From NCBI RefSeq assembly GCF_001029435.1, contig NZ_LDOV01000032.1, positions 1-48,901 of the forward strand: a stretch of 48,901 nucleotides of DNA, written 5' to 3'. The first letter of the stretch is position 1, and each line of letters starts with the position of its first letter. Of the stretch, positions 27,898 through 37,648 are shown piece by piece. The DNA is from Photobacterium aphoticum (GTDB taxonomy: Bacteria > Pseudomonadota > Gammaproteobacteria > Enterobacterales > Vibrionaceae). The position numbers were made by a program, and so were the translations under genes. A model generated the notes under the pieces. That model was not told where the DNA came from and did no database searches. It was given only the letters and a program-made list of their open reading frames with translations.

Positions 27898-29148
27898 TTA
27901 AATCAGGCTGATAAAGATACCCGCAACCGCTGCGTTCAGCAGGTTGGCCAGAATCGCTGCCGTCAGGGTTTTCATACCCATGGTCGCGATGTCGTTACGG
28001 CGAGACGGTGCCATCACACCCATACTGCCCAACAAGATCGCAATTGAACCCAGGTTCGCAAAACCACACAGTGAGAACGCGATGATCGCTTCAACACGTG
28101 GCTCCAGTGCACCACTCGCAATCATTGGTGCCAACTGCGAGAACGCCACGAATTCGTTCACGGTTGTCTTGGTACCAAACAGGATCGCCATTTGCTGTGC
28201 AGCATCGAAGTCCCATACACCGGCAATGTAAGCCAATGGCAGGAACAGGTAACCGAAGATCATGTCCAGGCTCAGAGAAGGAATACCCACCCACTCACCG
28301 ATACCAGATAGCATGCCGTTGATCAGCGCAATCAAACCCACGAACGCCAGTAGCATTGCACCAATGTTCATTGCCACCATCATACCCTGAGACGCACCTT
28401 GTGCTGCCGCATCGATCGCGTTAGCCGGTTTCTCTTCTTCACCCGCAGACGTGTCTTTCGTGTCATCCACTACTTCTGTTTCAGGAATGATCAGCTTCGC
28501 CATAAGAAGACCCGCCGGTGCTGCCATGAAAGACGCCGCCAACAAGTAATCCAGTGGAATACCCATCTGTGCGTAGCCGACCAGTACCGAACCCGCGACT
28601 GATGCCATGCCGCCTACCATTACCGCGAAGAACTGTGAACGGGTCATCGACTTCAGGTAAGGACGGATCGTCAGTGGCGCTTCAGAGATACCCAGGAAAA
28701 TGTTTGCAGTTGCAGAGATAGATTCTGGACGGCTGGTACCCAGCGCGTAAGACAATGCACGACCCAGCGTGTTCACGATGAACTGCATGATGCCGAAGTA
28801 GTACAGTACAGAAACAAGGGCTGAGAAGAACACCACCACAGGCAGTACGCGCAACGCAAACACGAAGCCGCCGCCACCGAACAGGGCAAACATCTTGTCA
28901 GACACCAGACCACCAAACAGGAAGTCGATACCGTTATTACTGTAGTTAATCACGTCTTGTACGACGTTAGAGAAGCCGGTCAGCGCATCGCGTCCCATCG
29001 GGCTGTACAGCACGATAGAGGCAAAGGTAACCTGAATGGCTAGCGCGCCCAGAACAGTACGCCAGTTAATACGAGAACGCTGTTCAGACAGCAGGTAAGC
29101 AAGGCCGATCAGGATCAAAACACCGATCACACCGGATAACACGTGCAT
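27898..29148 (-). CDS. nupC: Concentrative nucleoside transporter, NupC family
   Basis: A 416-residue inner-membrane CNT carrier driving nucleoside uptake with a sodium or proton gradient. Length and sequence agree with the structurally studied Vibrio cholerae CNT. Visible landmarks: N-terminal hydrophobic hairpin, the gate-like FGGGGFVFALRVLPVVVFF region, GTSRPESISATANIFLGISEAPL substrate segment, and the late VNEFVAFSQL and SLCGFANLGSIA motifs. It is monocistronic; the 440-base upstream region carries a half PurR/CytR-like ACGCAAACGT at 29242, too incomplete to call. Confidence 0.95.
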   Translation of the reverse strand: MHVLSGVIGVLILIGLAYLLSEQRSRINWRTVLGALAIQVTFASIVLYSPMGRDALTGFSNVVQDVINYSNNGIDFLFGGLVSDKMFALFGGGGFVFALRVLPVVVFFSALVSVLYYFGIMQFIVNTLGRALSYALGTSRPESISATANIFLGISEAPLTIRPYLKSMTRSQFFAVMVGGMASVAGSVLVGYAQMGIPLDYLLAASFMAAPAGLLMAKLIIPETEVVDDTKDTSAGEEEKPANAIDAAAQGASQGMMVAMNIGAMLLAFVGLIALINGMLSGIGEWVGIPSLSLDMIFGYLFLPLAYIAGVWDFDAAQQMAILFGTKTTVNEFVAFSQLAPMIASGALEPRVEAIIAFSLCGFANLGSIAILLGSMGVMAPSRRNDIATMGMKTLTAAILANLLNAAVAGIFISLI

Positions 29149-29587
29149 AGTTTACTCTTTAATACAAAGTGCTGTGCGTGCTCGTCAGTCACGAGACGCG
29201 CTCAACAATTCGGTCATACCGTCTGGCACCCAAGAGAAACCACGCAAACGTAAGGAGTGGTCTTTACGCGATTCAAAGTGCCAGGGATAGTGACCTGTGG
29301 TACACCTTTGCCAGCTCGAAGTAACCTTCTTGCCAGCACCAAATGCACTCGTTTTCCCTCTGCTTTGAATCCTTGCCATCCTGGCGGCGTTTTGCGTATT
29401 AATGTAGAAAACGGGGATTCCCACGCAATGTGCGAGTGGGCACGCCATAAGCGTGCGATAAAGCGGCGCAAGGGTAGGAATTTTCCCTGATAACTGCAAG
29501 GTTTTTTGCTAAAAAGATCTTCAAATAGGCATTAGGTGCACAGAACACCAACAATCACATCGCGATAAAATGCAGGTTTCCCGCCAT
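29149..29587. other. nupC upstream region with overlapping uncertain ORFs
   Basis: 439 bases between nupC and the CbiM-like gene, upstream of nupC on the minus strand. Three mutually overlapping ORFs are open here, two minus (to 29185 and 29214) and one plus. The 29185 frame ends in a plausible protein-like stretch (WHFESRKDHSLRLRGFSW) but has no ribosome site and no recognised family. It could be a decayed gene fragment or simply a long leader. I do not call a gene. Confidence 0.4.
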
Positions 29588-30250
29588 TTACTTCATAAGA
29601 TAGTCATTATCATGAAAACTTCGGACCCATTCTGGCTTGTACACCACCAGTAAAGTGATAGCCATCCCGTTGAGTAAGGCTTCAGGAAACAGTAACAGCG
29701 GCAGCAAAACCAAATAATTGTCGAGAATGTATCCCCAGCTAAACGCCCCCGACAGTCCCATCACCGCCGCCGTGGTTAACTGGTGCGCCGTCATGGTTAG
29801 CGCGCCATTGAAAAAAGCAGCGACAAACAGATAGATAAATAAATGATGCGGCAAATAGCGATACGTCAGCTGAAACACCGCAAAACTGCACCAAACCGGG
29901 ATCACCACCGTTAACAAACCGTACAGCCCCATCGTTGACCACGGTAATAACCCCATCATGCCCATCAACAGTACAGGGACAGCTCCCATCCAGCAGGCAA
30001 TCCGCCAGCCGTGGCACAACACCAGTACGGTCATCGCCAGAAAGTGCACCTGCAAACCGGCTTGTAACCCGGCCTCCAACTGCCAGAGCATGAACAGCAC
30101 CACCACACTGGCCCACACCCAATGTTGATAGCTTTTGTCTTGCCGGAACTTGGGCCAGAAGGTCGAGCGGAACTCGCGGCAAACACTCCACGCTAAGACC
30201 CCTACCCAGCCTATCCATCCCATCCCTGTTGCCAGTTGCCATGTCGACAT
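29588..30250 (-). CDS. CbiM-like energy-coupling-factor permease
   Basis: A 220-residue membrane protein with about six hydrophobic segments resembling the CbiM substrate-binding permease of cobalt/nickel ECF transporters (PF01891), e.g. QVHFLAMTVLVLCHGWRIA and FPEALLNGMAI. No CbiN, CbiQ or CbiO neighbours are present, so it is an orphan: either it works alone, pairs with a distant module, or has another substrate. Tandem ATGs follow AAGGAGG; the second (30250) has more suitable spacing than the first (30253). Confidence 0.75.
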   Translation of the reverse strand: MSTWQLATGMGWIGWVGVLAWSVCREFRSTFWPKFRQDKSYQHWVWASVVVLFMLWQLEAGLQAGLQVHFLAMTVLVLCHGWRIACWMGAVPVLLMGMMGLLPWSTMGLYGLLTVVIPVWCSFAVFQLTYRYLPHHLFIYLFVAAFFNGALTMTAHQLTTAAVMGLSGAFSWGYILDNYLVLLPLLLFPEALLNGMAITLLVVYKPEWVRSFHDNDYLMK

Positions 30251-30550
30251 CATGCCTCCTTGCGTGCGTGTTTCTCTACCCCGTGAATCCGCCTGACTCA
30301 GCCGGCGTCAATAAACCATACTTAATGTGCTTCAATCACATCATCTTCGCGGTAAATGTGCCAAATCTCGGTAATAATTAATACCGTCAACCCTTAACTT
30401 CCTAAGCATAATCACGTGTTTGCGTAGACTTTATGAAATTGCAGATTTTTCGCAAAAAACTAAGGGCAAGCCGTTACCAGATCAATTTTTTTTGCGCCTA
30501 ACCTGCTAATCTCAGTGTCAGCTCAATAGCAAATATTAAGGCCTATCATT

Positions 30551-31051
30551 ATGGAAATGACCAACGCACAACGTCTGATTCTTTCAAACCAGTACTTCTT
30601 GATGGCTCAGATGGATCCTGAAAACGCAGAAAAATATAAACGCCTTCAAACCATTGTCGAGCGCGGCTACGGTCTGCAAATGCGCGCAATGAGTAAAGAC
30701 TTTGGCGATCTGCCAGAGCAAGAATGCCGCCAGGTGATCGACTTCATGGAGATGTACCACGCGCTGCAGGAATCCCACAAAATGCTGTCTGAAGAAAACC
30801 AGAAGCACGTTGACGCACGCCGCCTGCAATTCCACGGCTTCGATGCAGCAACAGAAGCACAGCTGGTGCACTACGTGCGCTTCCTGACAGAAGAAGAAGG
30901 GCTGTACCCACAGTTCGAACGCTCTTCACACCACTTCAACAGCCAAGTGCCAATGCTGGCCAAATACCAGCGCATGCTACAGACCTGGCGTAACTGCCCA
31001 CGTCAGTACCACCTGTCAGCGTCTGAAATCCAGCAGATCCAAAACGCCTAA
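30551..31051 (+). CDS. yfbU: YfbU family protein
   Basis: 166 residues starting [15 protein letters not shown], nearly identical over that stretch to E. coli YfbU, and ending [18 protein letters not shown] as in the family. Length matches. Molecular function is not established. In E. coli it lies beside yfbV-ackA-pta; here yfbV and ackA are 9-10 kb further on, separated by the pgt-like operon, porin, rlmA, chaN-like and DUF6172 genes, so the ancestral cluster appears to have been expanded. Confidence 0.95.
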   Translation: MEMTNAQRLILSNQYFLMAQMDPENAEKYKRLQTIVERGYGLQMRAMSKDFGDLPEQECRQVIDFMEMYHALQESHKMLSEENQKHVDARRLQFHGFDAATEAQLVHYVRFLTEEEGLYPQFERSSHHFNSQVPMLAKYQRMLQTWRNCPRQYHLSASEIQQIQNA

Positions 31052-31070
31052 GCGCGTCAATATTCCCTTA

Positions 31071-31105
31071 CACAGCCGGCCACTTATGCCGGCTGTGTTT
31101 TTTCT
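31071..31105 (+). terminator. Terminator after yfbU
   Basis: CACAGCCGGC and GCCGGCTGTG form a perfect ten-base stem with a seven-base loop and a TTTTTT tail. Confidence 0.93.
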
Positions 31106-31327
31106 TTCCTTTAAAACCATTCACTTATATCATTTCACGCCGCATAATAAGTGTGATCTTCATCCACCAAAGTGGTCAGCATGGGTCAATATCAACCCAC
31201 CCATTCTTCAAGATCCAAAAAAATCGCTAACATACTAATAAATCAGCCCTATCAGGCTAACTTTCGCTACTCAGATCGCGTATTTACTAGTATATAGAAC
31301 CCTCATTCCTGATTGGCTGTTATTGAT

Positions 31328-32593
31328 ATGACGAGATTGCTTTTGGCTGTTGTTTTGTTTTTCTCAGCATCCTGCTGGGCAAAACCGACCAATCAACTCG
31401 TTGTTCTGACTACTTTTCGTCTTGAAGCCATCAAGCCTATCTTAGAAGCCTTCAAGCAAGATCACCCGGAATTACAGTTCACCATTTTGCATCGCCGCGA
31501 AACCTCCGGCCTGCGTCTGCTCGAACAAGCCGATCATGATATCGATCTGGTGATCTCCTCTTCCCTGTCGCTGTTTTCGACCCTGAGTGAACAAAAACGC
31601 CTGCTGCCGCTCAATGAGCTGAACTACGACTCTGCCTTCCAGCAGCAACAATTCATGCAGCAGACCCTGAAAAACGTGGCTGTGTTTGGCTATTCCGGTT
31701 ACGGCATCATGTGGAATCAGGATTACCTCACCATGCACAACCTGCCAGAACCTGACAGCTGGGAAAGCCTGACCGAACCGCAATACTTTCGCCACCTGGT
31801 GATGAGCAGCCCGGCGCGCTCCGGCACCACCCACATCATGGTAGAAAACATTCTGCAGCAGTACGGCTGGAAAAAAGGCTGGCAGATCATTTTGCAGATC
31901 GGCGGCAACTTGTCGTCGGTGTCTGCCCGCAGTTACGGCGTAAGCGACACCATCGCCCGGGGCTTGGCCGGCATCGGGCCGATCATCGACAGCTATGCCC
32001 ATGCACGACAGAAAATTTTTCCGTTTATTGGCTTTAAATACCAAGCCAATAGCCCGCTGTTGCCAAGCTATGCTGCTGCCGTGGATAACATCAATCCGTC
32101 ACCTTACAGTATCGCGTTTATTCAGTTTTTGCTGTCCGATGAAATGCAGCAAAACCTGTCCACCAGCGCCATGAACAAATATGCACTCAGTCAGGCCATG
32201 TCGCAGCCGTTTGAGGTGATCCCGATCAATCAGTACCTGATGCAAAAACGCGCGTCACTGGTGAAACAGCTGTTTGAGCAAACCATCAACCAACAATTGA
32301 TCCGCCTGAATCAGGCTTGGCAGTTGATCCATGAGATCAAAAAACTGCCACACCTGTCACAGGCAGAACACCGCCAATTCAACTTGGCCCTCAAGTTAGC
32401 GTCAACGCCGCCGATATCAGAAGCCCAAGCCAAAGATCCGCTGCTGCTGGATGCCATCAGCATGACCCGCACCGACTTTGACACTATGAAATACACCAAT
32501 CAGTGGCGACGCCTCATGTCAGAGCAATTGGATCAAGCGATTGCCATTTGTGAGCGCCTGCTCGATGCCCACGAACGCAGGAGGCGACCGTAA
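31328..32593 (+). CDS. Periplasmic binding protein of a Pgt-like sensory system (PgtC-like)
   Basis: 421 residues from ATG 31328, which begins a clear signal peptide (MTRLLLAVVLFFSASCWA); an in-frame TTG at 31313 is less likely. The mature part is a type 2 periplasmic binding fold (VVLTTFRLEAIKPILEAFKQ near the start, then GYGIMWNQDYL). A helical extension occupies the last ~120 residues. It resembles PgtC, the periplasmic signalling component that with PgtB/PgtA induces phosphoglycerate uptake in Salmonella. The stop overlaps the kinase start (TAATG), so both are coupled. The ligand cannot be read from sequence. Confidence 0.8.
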   Translation: MTRLLLAVVLFFSASCWAKPTNQLVVLTTFRLEAIKPILEAFKQDHPELQFTILHRRETSGLRLLEQADHDIDLVISSSLSLFSTLSEQKRLLPLNELNYDSAFQQQQFMQQTLKNVAVFGYSGYGIMWNQDYLTMHNLPEPDSWESLTEPQYFRHLVMSSPARSGTTHIMVENILQQYGWKKGWQIILQIGGNLSSVSARSYGVSDTIARGLAGIGPIIDSYAHARQKIFPFIGFKYQANSPLLPSYAAAVDNINPSPYSIAFIQFLLSDEMQQNLSTSAMNKYALSQAMSQPFEVIPINQYLMQKRASLVKQLFEQTINQQLIRLNQAWQLIHEIKKLPHLSQAEHRQFNLALKLASTPPISEAQAKDPLLLDAISMTRTDFDTMKYTNQWRRLMSEQLDQAIAICERLLDAHERRRRP

Positions 32594-34956
32594 TGCAAAA
32601 ACGCAATACCATCGGTAATCGCCTGATCGCGTCGATTGCGTTCATGGCGTTTTTGACTATCAGCGTCAGTGTGATCGCTATCGTTAACTGGGAAAGTTTG
32701 GATGATCAAATCCAGACCATGGTGGGCAAGAACATGCCGACCCTGCGTGCCAGCTACCAATTGGAACGTAACACAGCGGGGTTACAGGCCGCCTTGCATC
32801 AACTCAGTAGCAACACCGATCCGGTGATGCACGCTGACTTGCGTCAGGACATCAATGAAAAGCTGGCCCAAATCAACACCTCGATTGAGCAAACGGCCCA
32901 GCTTCAGTACCACCCCGCCATCAAGAGCGAGTTGGATACCCTGAGCAGCAACATCAAGATGTACAGTGATCTGCTCTATCAGCGTAATACGCACCTGTTC
33001 GTGCTGGCGCAGACAGAAAATAACATCAAATGGCTGCATCAGGATTTGATTGATGAGCTGACGCCGATCCGCCAAGAAGTGGAATGGCAGCTTACCCGTA
33101 TGCTGCCCAATGCGATCATCACCAGCACCGTCAATGAGGTGATGACCGAGTTTTCACTGTTGCAGGCCATCACGGTAAAAGAAAACGAACTGCACCAGTT
33201 GGTACAGGAAATTATCCGTCAGCGTAAAGATCGCGATATTCATAACGCCTTCTACTTCATCGGTTACAAAACCGAGGAAGTGAGCAAGATGAGCCAGAAC
33301 CTGAGCCACTACTCGTCGACCAGCTCTTACCGTCAGCTGCTGCAAGAGCTGATCACCCTGGTCGAGCCCGGCGGCGTGCTGGAAGATCAACTGGTACTGG
33401 ATAACGACCTGCGCCAGCGTATTACCCGTTATCAGGAAAAAATTCAGACTCAACTGGCCTATCAGGAATCCCTAATCCAGTCGATGGTGGAAGAAGAAGA
33501 TGCTTCACTCAACGCGCTGAATGACAAAACCCGTGAGGCCATCATCATCAGTAACTTCATCCTGTTTGGCATGATGATCGTCACCCTGTTCCTGTCAGTG
33601 ATGCTGTCAATTTATCTGGTCGGCCAGGGCATTGTGAAGCGTCTGAACATGCTGTCACAAGACTTGTATGCGGTGGCGAACAACCAGCACAACGCCACCA
33701 TTCAGGTGACTGGTAACGATGAAATTGGCTTGCTCGGCGACAACCTGCGCCATTTCTGCCGCCAAATGCAGGAGATGCAGCAAAGTAACGCCCTGAACCT
33801 GATCAACAACACCCAGGCCAGTATCATCACCTGTGATTTGCACGGCAACATTGAGTCGGTCAACCCCAGCGCCCAAACCCTGTTTGATGGCGTGGATCGC
33901 CCGACCACCAAGTCGCTGTGGGAGTTGTTTAACGCCGCCATGCAACCCCGTTTGCAATCACTGTTTAGTGAGAACAGCCCGCTATTCCACCAGCGCGGCT
34001 GTAACCTGACCGTAAAACAGCAAACGCAGGACAACAACAATCTCTACTTGCGCCTGGACTTCCGCCTGTTCCAGCAAGGCACGCAAGATAAAGTCATCAT
34101 CACCATGACGGACATCACCGAGCAGGAAAACGCCGCTCGTTGGCTGGAAAAAATGGTGCGTGAGAAGACCCACTCCCTGACTGGCCGTAACCGTCAGCTC
34201 AAGGCGGAAATTGAAGATCGTAAACGGGTGGAAGCAGATCTGCGCGCCACACAGGATGAACTGATCCAAGCGGCGAAAATGGCCATCGTGGGACAGACCA
34301 TGACCTCGCTGGCGCACGAATTAAATCAGCCGTTATCGGCCATTTCTACCTATGTGTTTACCGCGAAAATGGCCTTGGACAGGCAGCGTCTGGAACAGCT
34401 GCCCGCCAGCCTGGATAAAATTGAAAACCTATCTTCCCGTATGGGACGGATCATTGCCAGCCTGAAGAGCTTCTCGAAAAAGCAATCGGCAGACAGCCCG
34501 CTCAAGCCGGTGAATATTCAGGATTCCTTGCTGCAGGCCATGATGATTGTCGAAAGCCGTGCCAAGGTACAGAAAACCACCATCACCAATCAGCTCACGT
34601 TGCCGATGCAATGCTATGCCGATCAGGTGCAGTTAGAGCAGGTGCTGGTGAACTTACTCGTGAACAGTTGCGATGCCGTTGCCGGCTGTGACCAACGCGA
34701 GATCACCATTGAATCACTTCACAGTGAGGCCGGTTGTTGCCGCCTGGCTGTAAGCGACAGCGGTCACGGATTTGCCGCTGAAATTATCGAAAAACTGTTT
34801 ATCCCATTTACCACAACCAAAGAGGTGGGACTCGGCCTTGGCCTGAGTATCTGCCGATCCATTATGAATCGCCTGGACGGGGACATTTTCCTCGCCTCAA
34901 ACCTTGATAGGGGCGCTATGGTCGTGTTGGAGTTGAAAAATTATGATAATGAATAA
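32593..34956 (+). CDS. Sensor histidine kinase (PgtB-like)
   Basis: 787 residues: membrane segment (about 11-31), a largely helical periplasmic region (32-315), second membrane segment (316-340), HAMP (341-395), PAS-like domain (about 400-505), and a short coiled stretch. The kinase core has H575 in SLAHELNQPLSAIS, N box NLLVNSCDAV, G1 SDSGHGF and G2 GLGLGLSICRS. The HELNQPL box is typical of DctB/TtrS/PgtB-type kinases. Flanked by a binding protein and a regulator with overlapping reading frames, it probably receives its signal through the binding protein. Confidence 0.9.
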   Translation: MQKRNTIGNRLIASIAFMAFLTISVSVIAIVNWESLDDQIQTMVGKNMPTLRASYQLERNTAGLQAALHQLSSNTDPVMHADLRQDINEKLAQINTSIEQTAQLQYHPAIKSELDTLSSNIKMYSDLLYQRNTHLFVLAQTENNIKWLHQDLIDELTPIRQEVEWQLTRMLPNAIITSTVNEVMTEFSLLQAITVKENELHQLVQEIIRQRKDRDIHNAFYFIGYKTEEVSKMSQNLSHYSSTSSYRQLLQELITLVEPGGVLEDQLVLDNDLRQRITRYQEKIQTQLAYQESLIQSMVEEEDASLNALNDKTREAIIISNFILFGMMIVTLFLSVMLSIYLVGQGIVKRLNMLSQDLYAVANNQHNATIQVTGNDEIGLLGDNLRHFCRQMQEMQQSNALNLINNTQASIITCDLHGNIESVNPSAQTLFDGVDRPTTKSLWELFNAAMQPRLQSLFSENSPLFHQRGCNLTVKQQTQDNNNLYLRLDFRLFQQGTQDKVIITMTDITEQENAARWLEKMVREKTHSLTGRNRQLKAEIEDRKRVEADLRATQDELIQAAKMAIVGQTMTSLAHELNQPLSAISTYVFTAKMALDRQRLEQLPASLDKIENLSSRMGRIIASLKSFSKKQSADSPLKPVNIQDSLLQAMMIVESRAKVQKTTITNQLTLPMQCYADQVQLEQVLVNLLVNSCDAVAGCDQREITIESLHSEAGCCRLAVSDSGHGFAAEIIEKLFIPFTTTKEVGLGLGLSICRSIMNRLDGDIFLASNLDRGAMVVLELKNYDNE

Positions 34957-36214
34957 CGATATTGAAGTCTTAATTATTGATGATGACCAGGATGTGCTGG
35001 AGTCTTATCAGCAGCTGCTTGAAATGTCAGGATACAAGGTACAAGCCATCACCGATCCAACATTGGCAACGTCACTGCTACACCGCAATTGGCCGGGCGT
35101 AGTCGTCACCGATATGTACATGCCGGGTCTGAGCGGCATGGAACTGCTGGAGCACATTCAAGGGCTGGATCCGGATCTGCCCGTGATCATGATCACCGGT
35201 CACGGCGACATTCCGATGGCCGTTGACGCAGTAAAACGCGGTGCTCTCGACTTCCTGCAAAAGCCGCTCCAGCCTAAAGAGCTGCTGGCGTTGCTGGATA
35301 AACACCTGCCGGTGCGTAAAGAGAAAATCGACATGCGTACGGCGATGAATCAATCGGCCAGCGAAGTATTACTGGGTGAAAGCCCGCTGATCGTGAAGAT
35401 CCGCGAGAAAATCACCCAAATCGCCCTGACCACCAAGGATGTATTGGTCGAAGGCGAAAGCGGTACTGGTCGTCATACCGTGACGAAACTGCTGCACCAG
35501 CAAAGTACCCTGAACAAAGGGCCGTTTGTGGTGACACAAGGTAAATCCATTACCTGTACGGCGGATCTGCAACGCGCAATGATCTCTGCACGCAGCGGGA
35601 CACTGAGCCTGAACCAGCCTCAGGAAATGCCGATTGAAACCCAGCAGTGGCTATGCCGCTTCCTGCTAGAGCAAGAGCGTCAGAACAAAAAAGAAGTCCG
35701 CGTACTGGCCATTACCGGCGCAAACCCGGAAGCTTTGGTGGAGCAAGAAACCCTGCTGCCAGAGCTGTTCTACTTCTTAAGCCAAGTGCGTTTCCAGATG
35801 CCACCTCTGCGTCAGCGCGTGTGTGACATTACGCCGCTATTTAAGTACTTCTTAAAGCAAAGCTGCCAGAAGCTGCATAAGAGCCTGCCGTCTATCGACA
35901 AAGCGTACATCAACACCCTCAACCGCCACGAGTGGACCGGTAACGTGCTGGAGCTGAAAAACGTCGCGGAACTGTATGCTATCGGTATCGTGAAGCTGAC
36001 CGGACAAGATCGTACCAAGCCACTGGAGCACATGAGTAGCCCACTGGATGACTTGGTGGATAGTTACGAGAAACAAGTGATTGAAGATGCGCTGTACCTG
36101 TTCGCGGGCCGCATCAATGACGTGTCGAACTACTTGCAGATCCCACGTAAGAAACTGTACCTGCGCATGAAAAAGCACAGCTTGGACAAAGCAGAATACA
36201 AAGCGCGCGGCTAA
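34943..36214 (+). CDS. NtrC-family response regulator with degenerate AAA+ domain (PgtA-like)
   Basis: 423 residues: receiver (about 8-125, acceptor D57 in VVTDMYMPG), central AAA+-like region (about 145-360), and Fis-type helix-turn-helix at the C-terminus (DVSNYLQIPRKKLYLRMKKH). The ATP site is altered: Walker A reads GESGTGRHT with Arg in place of Lys, the GAFTGA loop that contacts sigma-54 is absent, and the Walker B region reads GTLSLNQPQEM without the DE pair. It thus probably cannot drive sigma-54 open-complex formation and would act with sigma-70 or as a repressor. It overlaps the kinase gene by 14 bases. Length matches PgtA. Confidence 0.88.
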   Translation: MIMNNDIEVLIIDDDQDVLESYQQLLEMSGYKVQAITDPTLATSLLHRNWPGVVVTDMYMPGLSGMELLEHIQGLDPDLPVIMITGHGDIPMAVDAVKRGALDFLQKPLQPKELLALLDKHLPVRKEKIDMRTAMNQSASEVLLGESPLIVKIREKITQIALTTKDVLVEGESGTGRHTVTKLLHQQSTLNKGPFVVTQGKSITCTADLQRAMISARSGTLSLNQPQEMPIETQQWLCRFLLEQERQNKKEVRVLAITGANPEALVEQETLLPELFYFLSQVRFQMPPLRQRVCDITPLFKYFLKQSCQKLHKSLPSIDKAYINTLNRHEWTGNVLELKNVAELYAIGIVKLTGQDRTKPLEHMSSPLDDLVDSYEKQVIEDALYLFAGRINDVSNYLQIPRKKLYLRMKKHSLDKAEYKARG

Positions 36215-36244
36215 GGCTTCTTATTTTCTCACCGCCCGCTCATG

Positions 36245-36280
36245 AACAACGCCAGCCGACATCGGCTGGCGTTGTTGTTT
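36245..36280. terminator. Terminator between the pgt-like operon and porin gene
   Basis: AACAACGCCAGCCGA and TCGGCTGGCGTTGTT form a 15-base stem with a two-base gap, followed on plus by GTTT. The position between convergent genes suggests use from the plus side; T content is modest. Confidence 0.75.
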
Positions 36281-36310
36281 CAGGCCTCTCCTACCCGGGA
36301 AGGCGCAGGA

Positions 36311-37333
36311 TCAATATTCGTAACGCAGACCCAGGAAGAAGTAATCATCATCCGCATCACCGCCGTATCCGCCGGATGTCCCATTGTCGCCGTCACGGAA
36401 CACATAGCTGCCAAAGAAGGAAGAACGTAACGTCAACCGGTATTGCGCTTCCAGCGTGGTGTCTTTGAGTTCAAGCTCATCCCCGTCACTGTTTTCCAGC
36501 CAGCGATACCCTAAGCGCAGCACCCAGTTGTCATCCACATCGTATACCGCCGCAAATTCGGCCACTTCATCGGTGCTTTTCACGTTGTTACGCTTCACTT
36601 CGTCTTCCGAGTAAATCGCCCCGATTGTCAGATCGCCGATGTAGTAACTGCCACCGACACCCCATACGTAGTACTCCGCTTCCGACTCATTCTCGTCGTA
36701 CTGATAAATCGCCACCGGCGCCAGCTTGCCCCCTTCGCCCAAATCAAAGGTATAGCGCAAGGCAATGTTATAACCGGTTTTCAAATCTGACGTGTTATTA
36801 CCAATGATATAAGCGACCGACACATCGAGCAGTTCATAACTGTTCTGGTACTGCAAGGTGCCGTCCTGACGGAACACCTGCGTGGCGGTAGGATCCACGT
36901 CTGCTACCTGACGGGCGATCCCAATATCTGATGCGGCGAACACATCGACAATGTCAGTAAACATGATCAAACCGGATGCCACACGCCCCCCGGTGTAAGT
37001 CCCGTATTGTGCGGCATCGATCCCCGCCCACACATAACGAGCGGTCAATTCGTCTTCGTCATTGAGGTTATTGGCGTATTCTGCCGCCCCGACCTGATAT
37101 TCCGCCCAGCCAATCACCGAGATAATATCATTCACGGTTTGGGAGCCGCCAAGGCCTAAACGGGCATCAAACTTTCCTTCCACATCCTCCGAACCTTTGT
37201 CCGTCACGTTAAACGCCAAACGGCCATACACATCGATGGTTGACCCATCCTCCCCTTGGTAAATCGTGCCTGCCTGCGCAAAACCTGCGACCAATAACGC
37301 CGGTAGTACCACTGCCTGTACTGCTTTTGTCAT
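36311..37333 (-). CDS. Outer-membrane porin (OmpU/OmpL-like)
   Basis: 340 residues from ATG 37333, selected because AGGAG lies six bases upstream and a classical signal peptide follows (cleavage after FAQA, residue 21). The mature protein begins GTIYQGEDGSTIDVYGRLAFNV, typical of gram-negative general porins. It alternates amphipathic strands and ends with the aromatic C-terminus LGLRYEY required for barrel assembly. It is rich in Asp/Glu and Gly. It is convergent with the PgtA-like gene; whether that system controls it is unknown. Confidence 0.9.
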   Translation of the reverse strand: MTKAVQAVVLPALLVAGFAQAGTIYQGEDGSTIDVYGRLAFNVTDKGSEDVEGKFDARLGLGGSQTVNDIISVIGWAEYQVGAAEYANNLNDEDELTARYVWAGIDAAQYGTYTGGRVASGLIMFTDIVDVFAASDIGIARQVADVDPTATQVFRQDGTLQYQNSYELLDVSVAYIIGNNTSDLKTGYNIALRYTFDLGEGGKLAPVAIYQYDENESEAEYYVWGVGGSYYIGDLTIGAIYSEDEVKRNNVKSTDEVAEFAAVYDVDDNWVLRLGYRWLENSDGDELELKDTTLEAQYRLTLRSSFFGSYVFRDGDNGTSGGYGGDADDDYFFLGLRYEY

Positions 37334-37648
37334 GCTCAACTCCTGTTGTACATTTTTATCCGCTTTCATGTTGTCCACTCACGGGTATTCAGAAAGCAAT
37401 GCATCACCGATGACTCATGCAGTGAATTGTTTTAAGCCTGCTTATTGAGTCATGCGTGAATAAAAAGCATAGCGTAAGATCACAAAAGCGAAACATAATG
37501 CTTACATAGGCAAGTTAATGCTGGACTTTTTTAGCCGATGGAGAAGGGGTTTTTGTCCATCGTGATGGCCCTCAGCGGGGTATCTGTCTTGCAGGTCACA
37601 AAGGCGAGCGATTACAATACGGGTCATCTTATTTTTTCGGTGCTTTTT
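37334..37648. other. Divergent promoter region of porin and rlmA
   Basis: 315 bases shared upstream by the porin (minus) and rlmA (plus). ORFs crossing it are upstream extensions lacking homology. No operator repeat stands out by eye. Confidence 0.4.

Noticed and set aside
29242..29251. ACGCAAACGT upstream of nupC as PurR/CytR site
   Set aside because: Only one half of the palindrome is present, so chance occurrence is likely.
29185..29499. 104-codon minus ORF upstream of nupC
   Set aside because: Overlaps other ORFs on both strands, no ribosome site and no recognised family; the last ~35 residues look plausible but not enough to call a gene.
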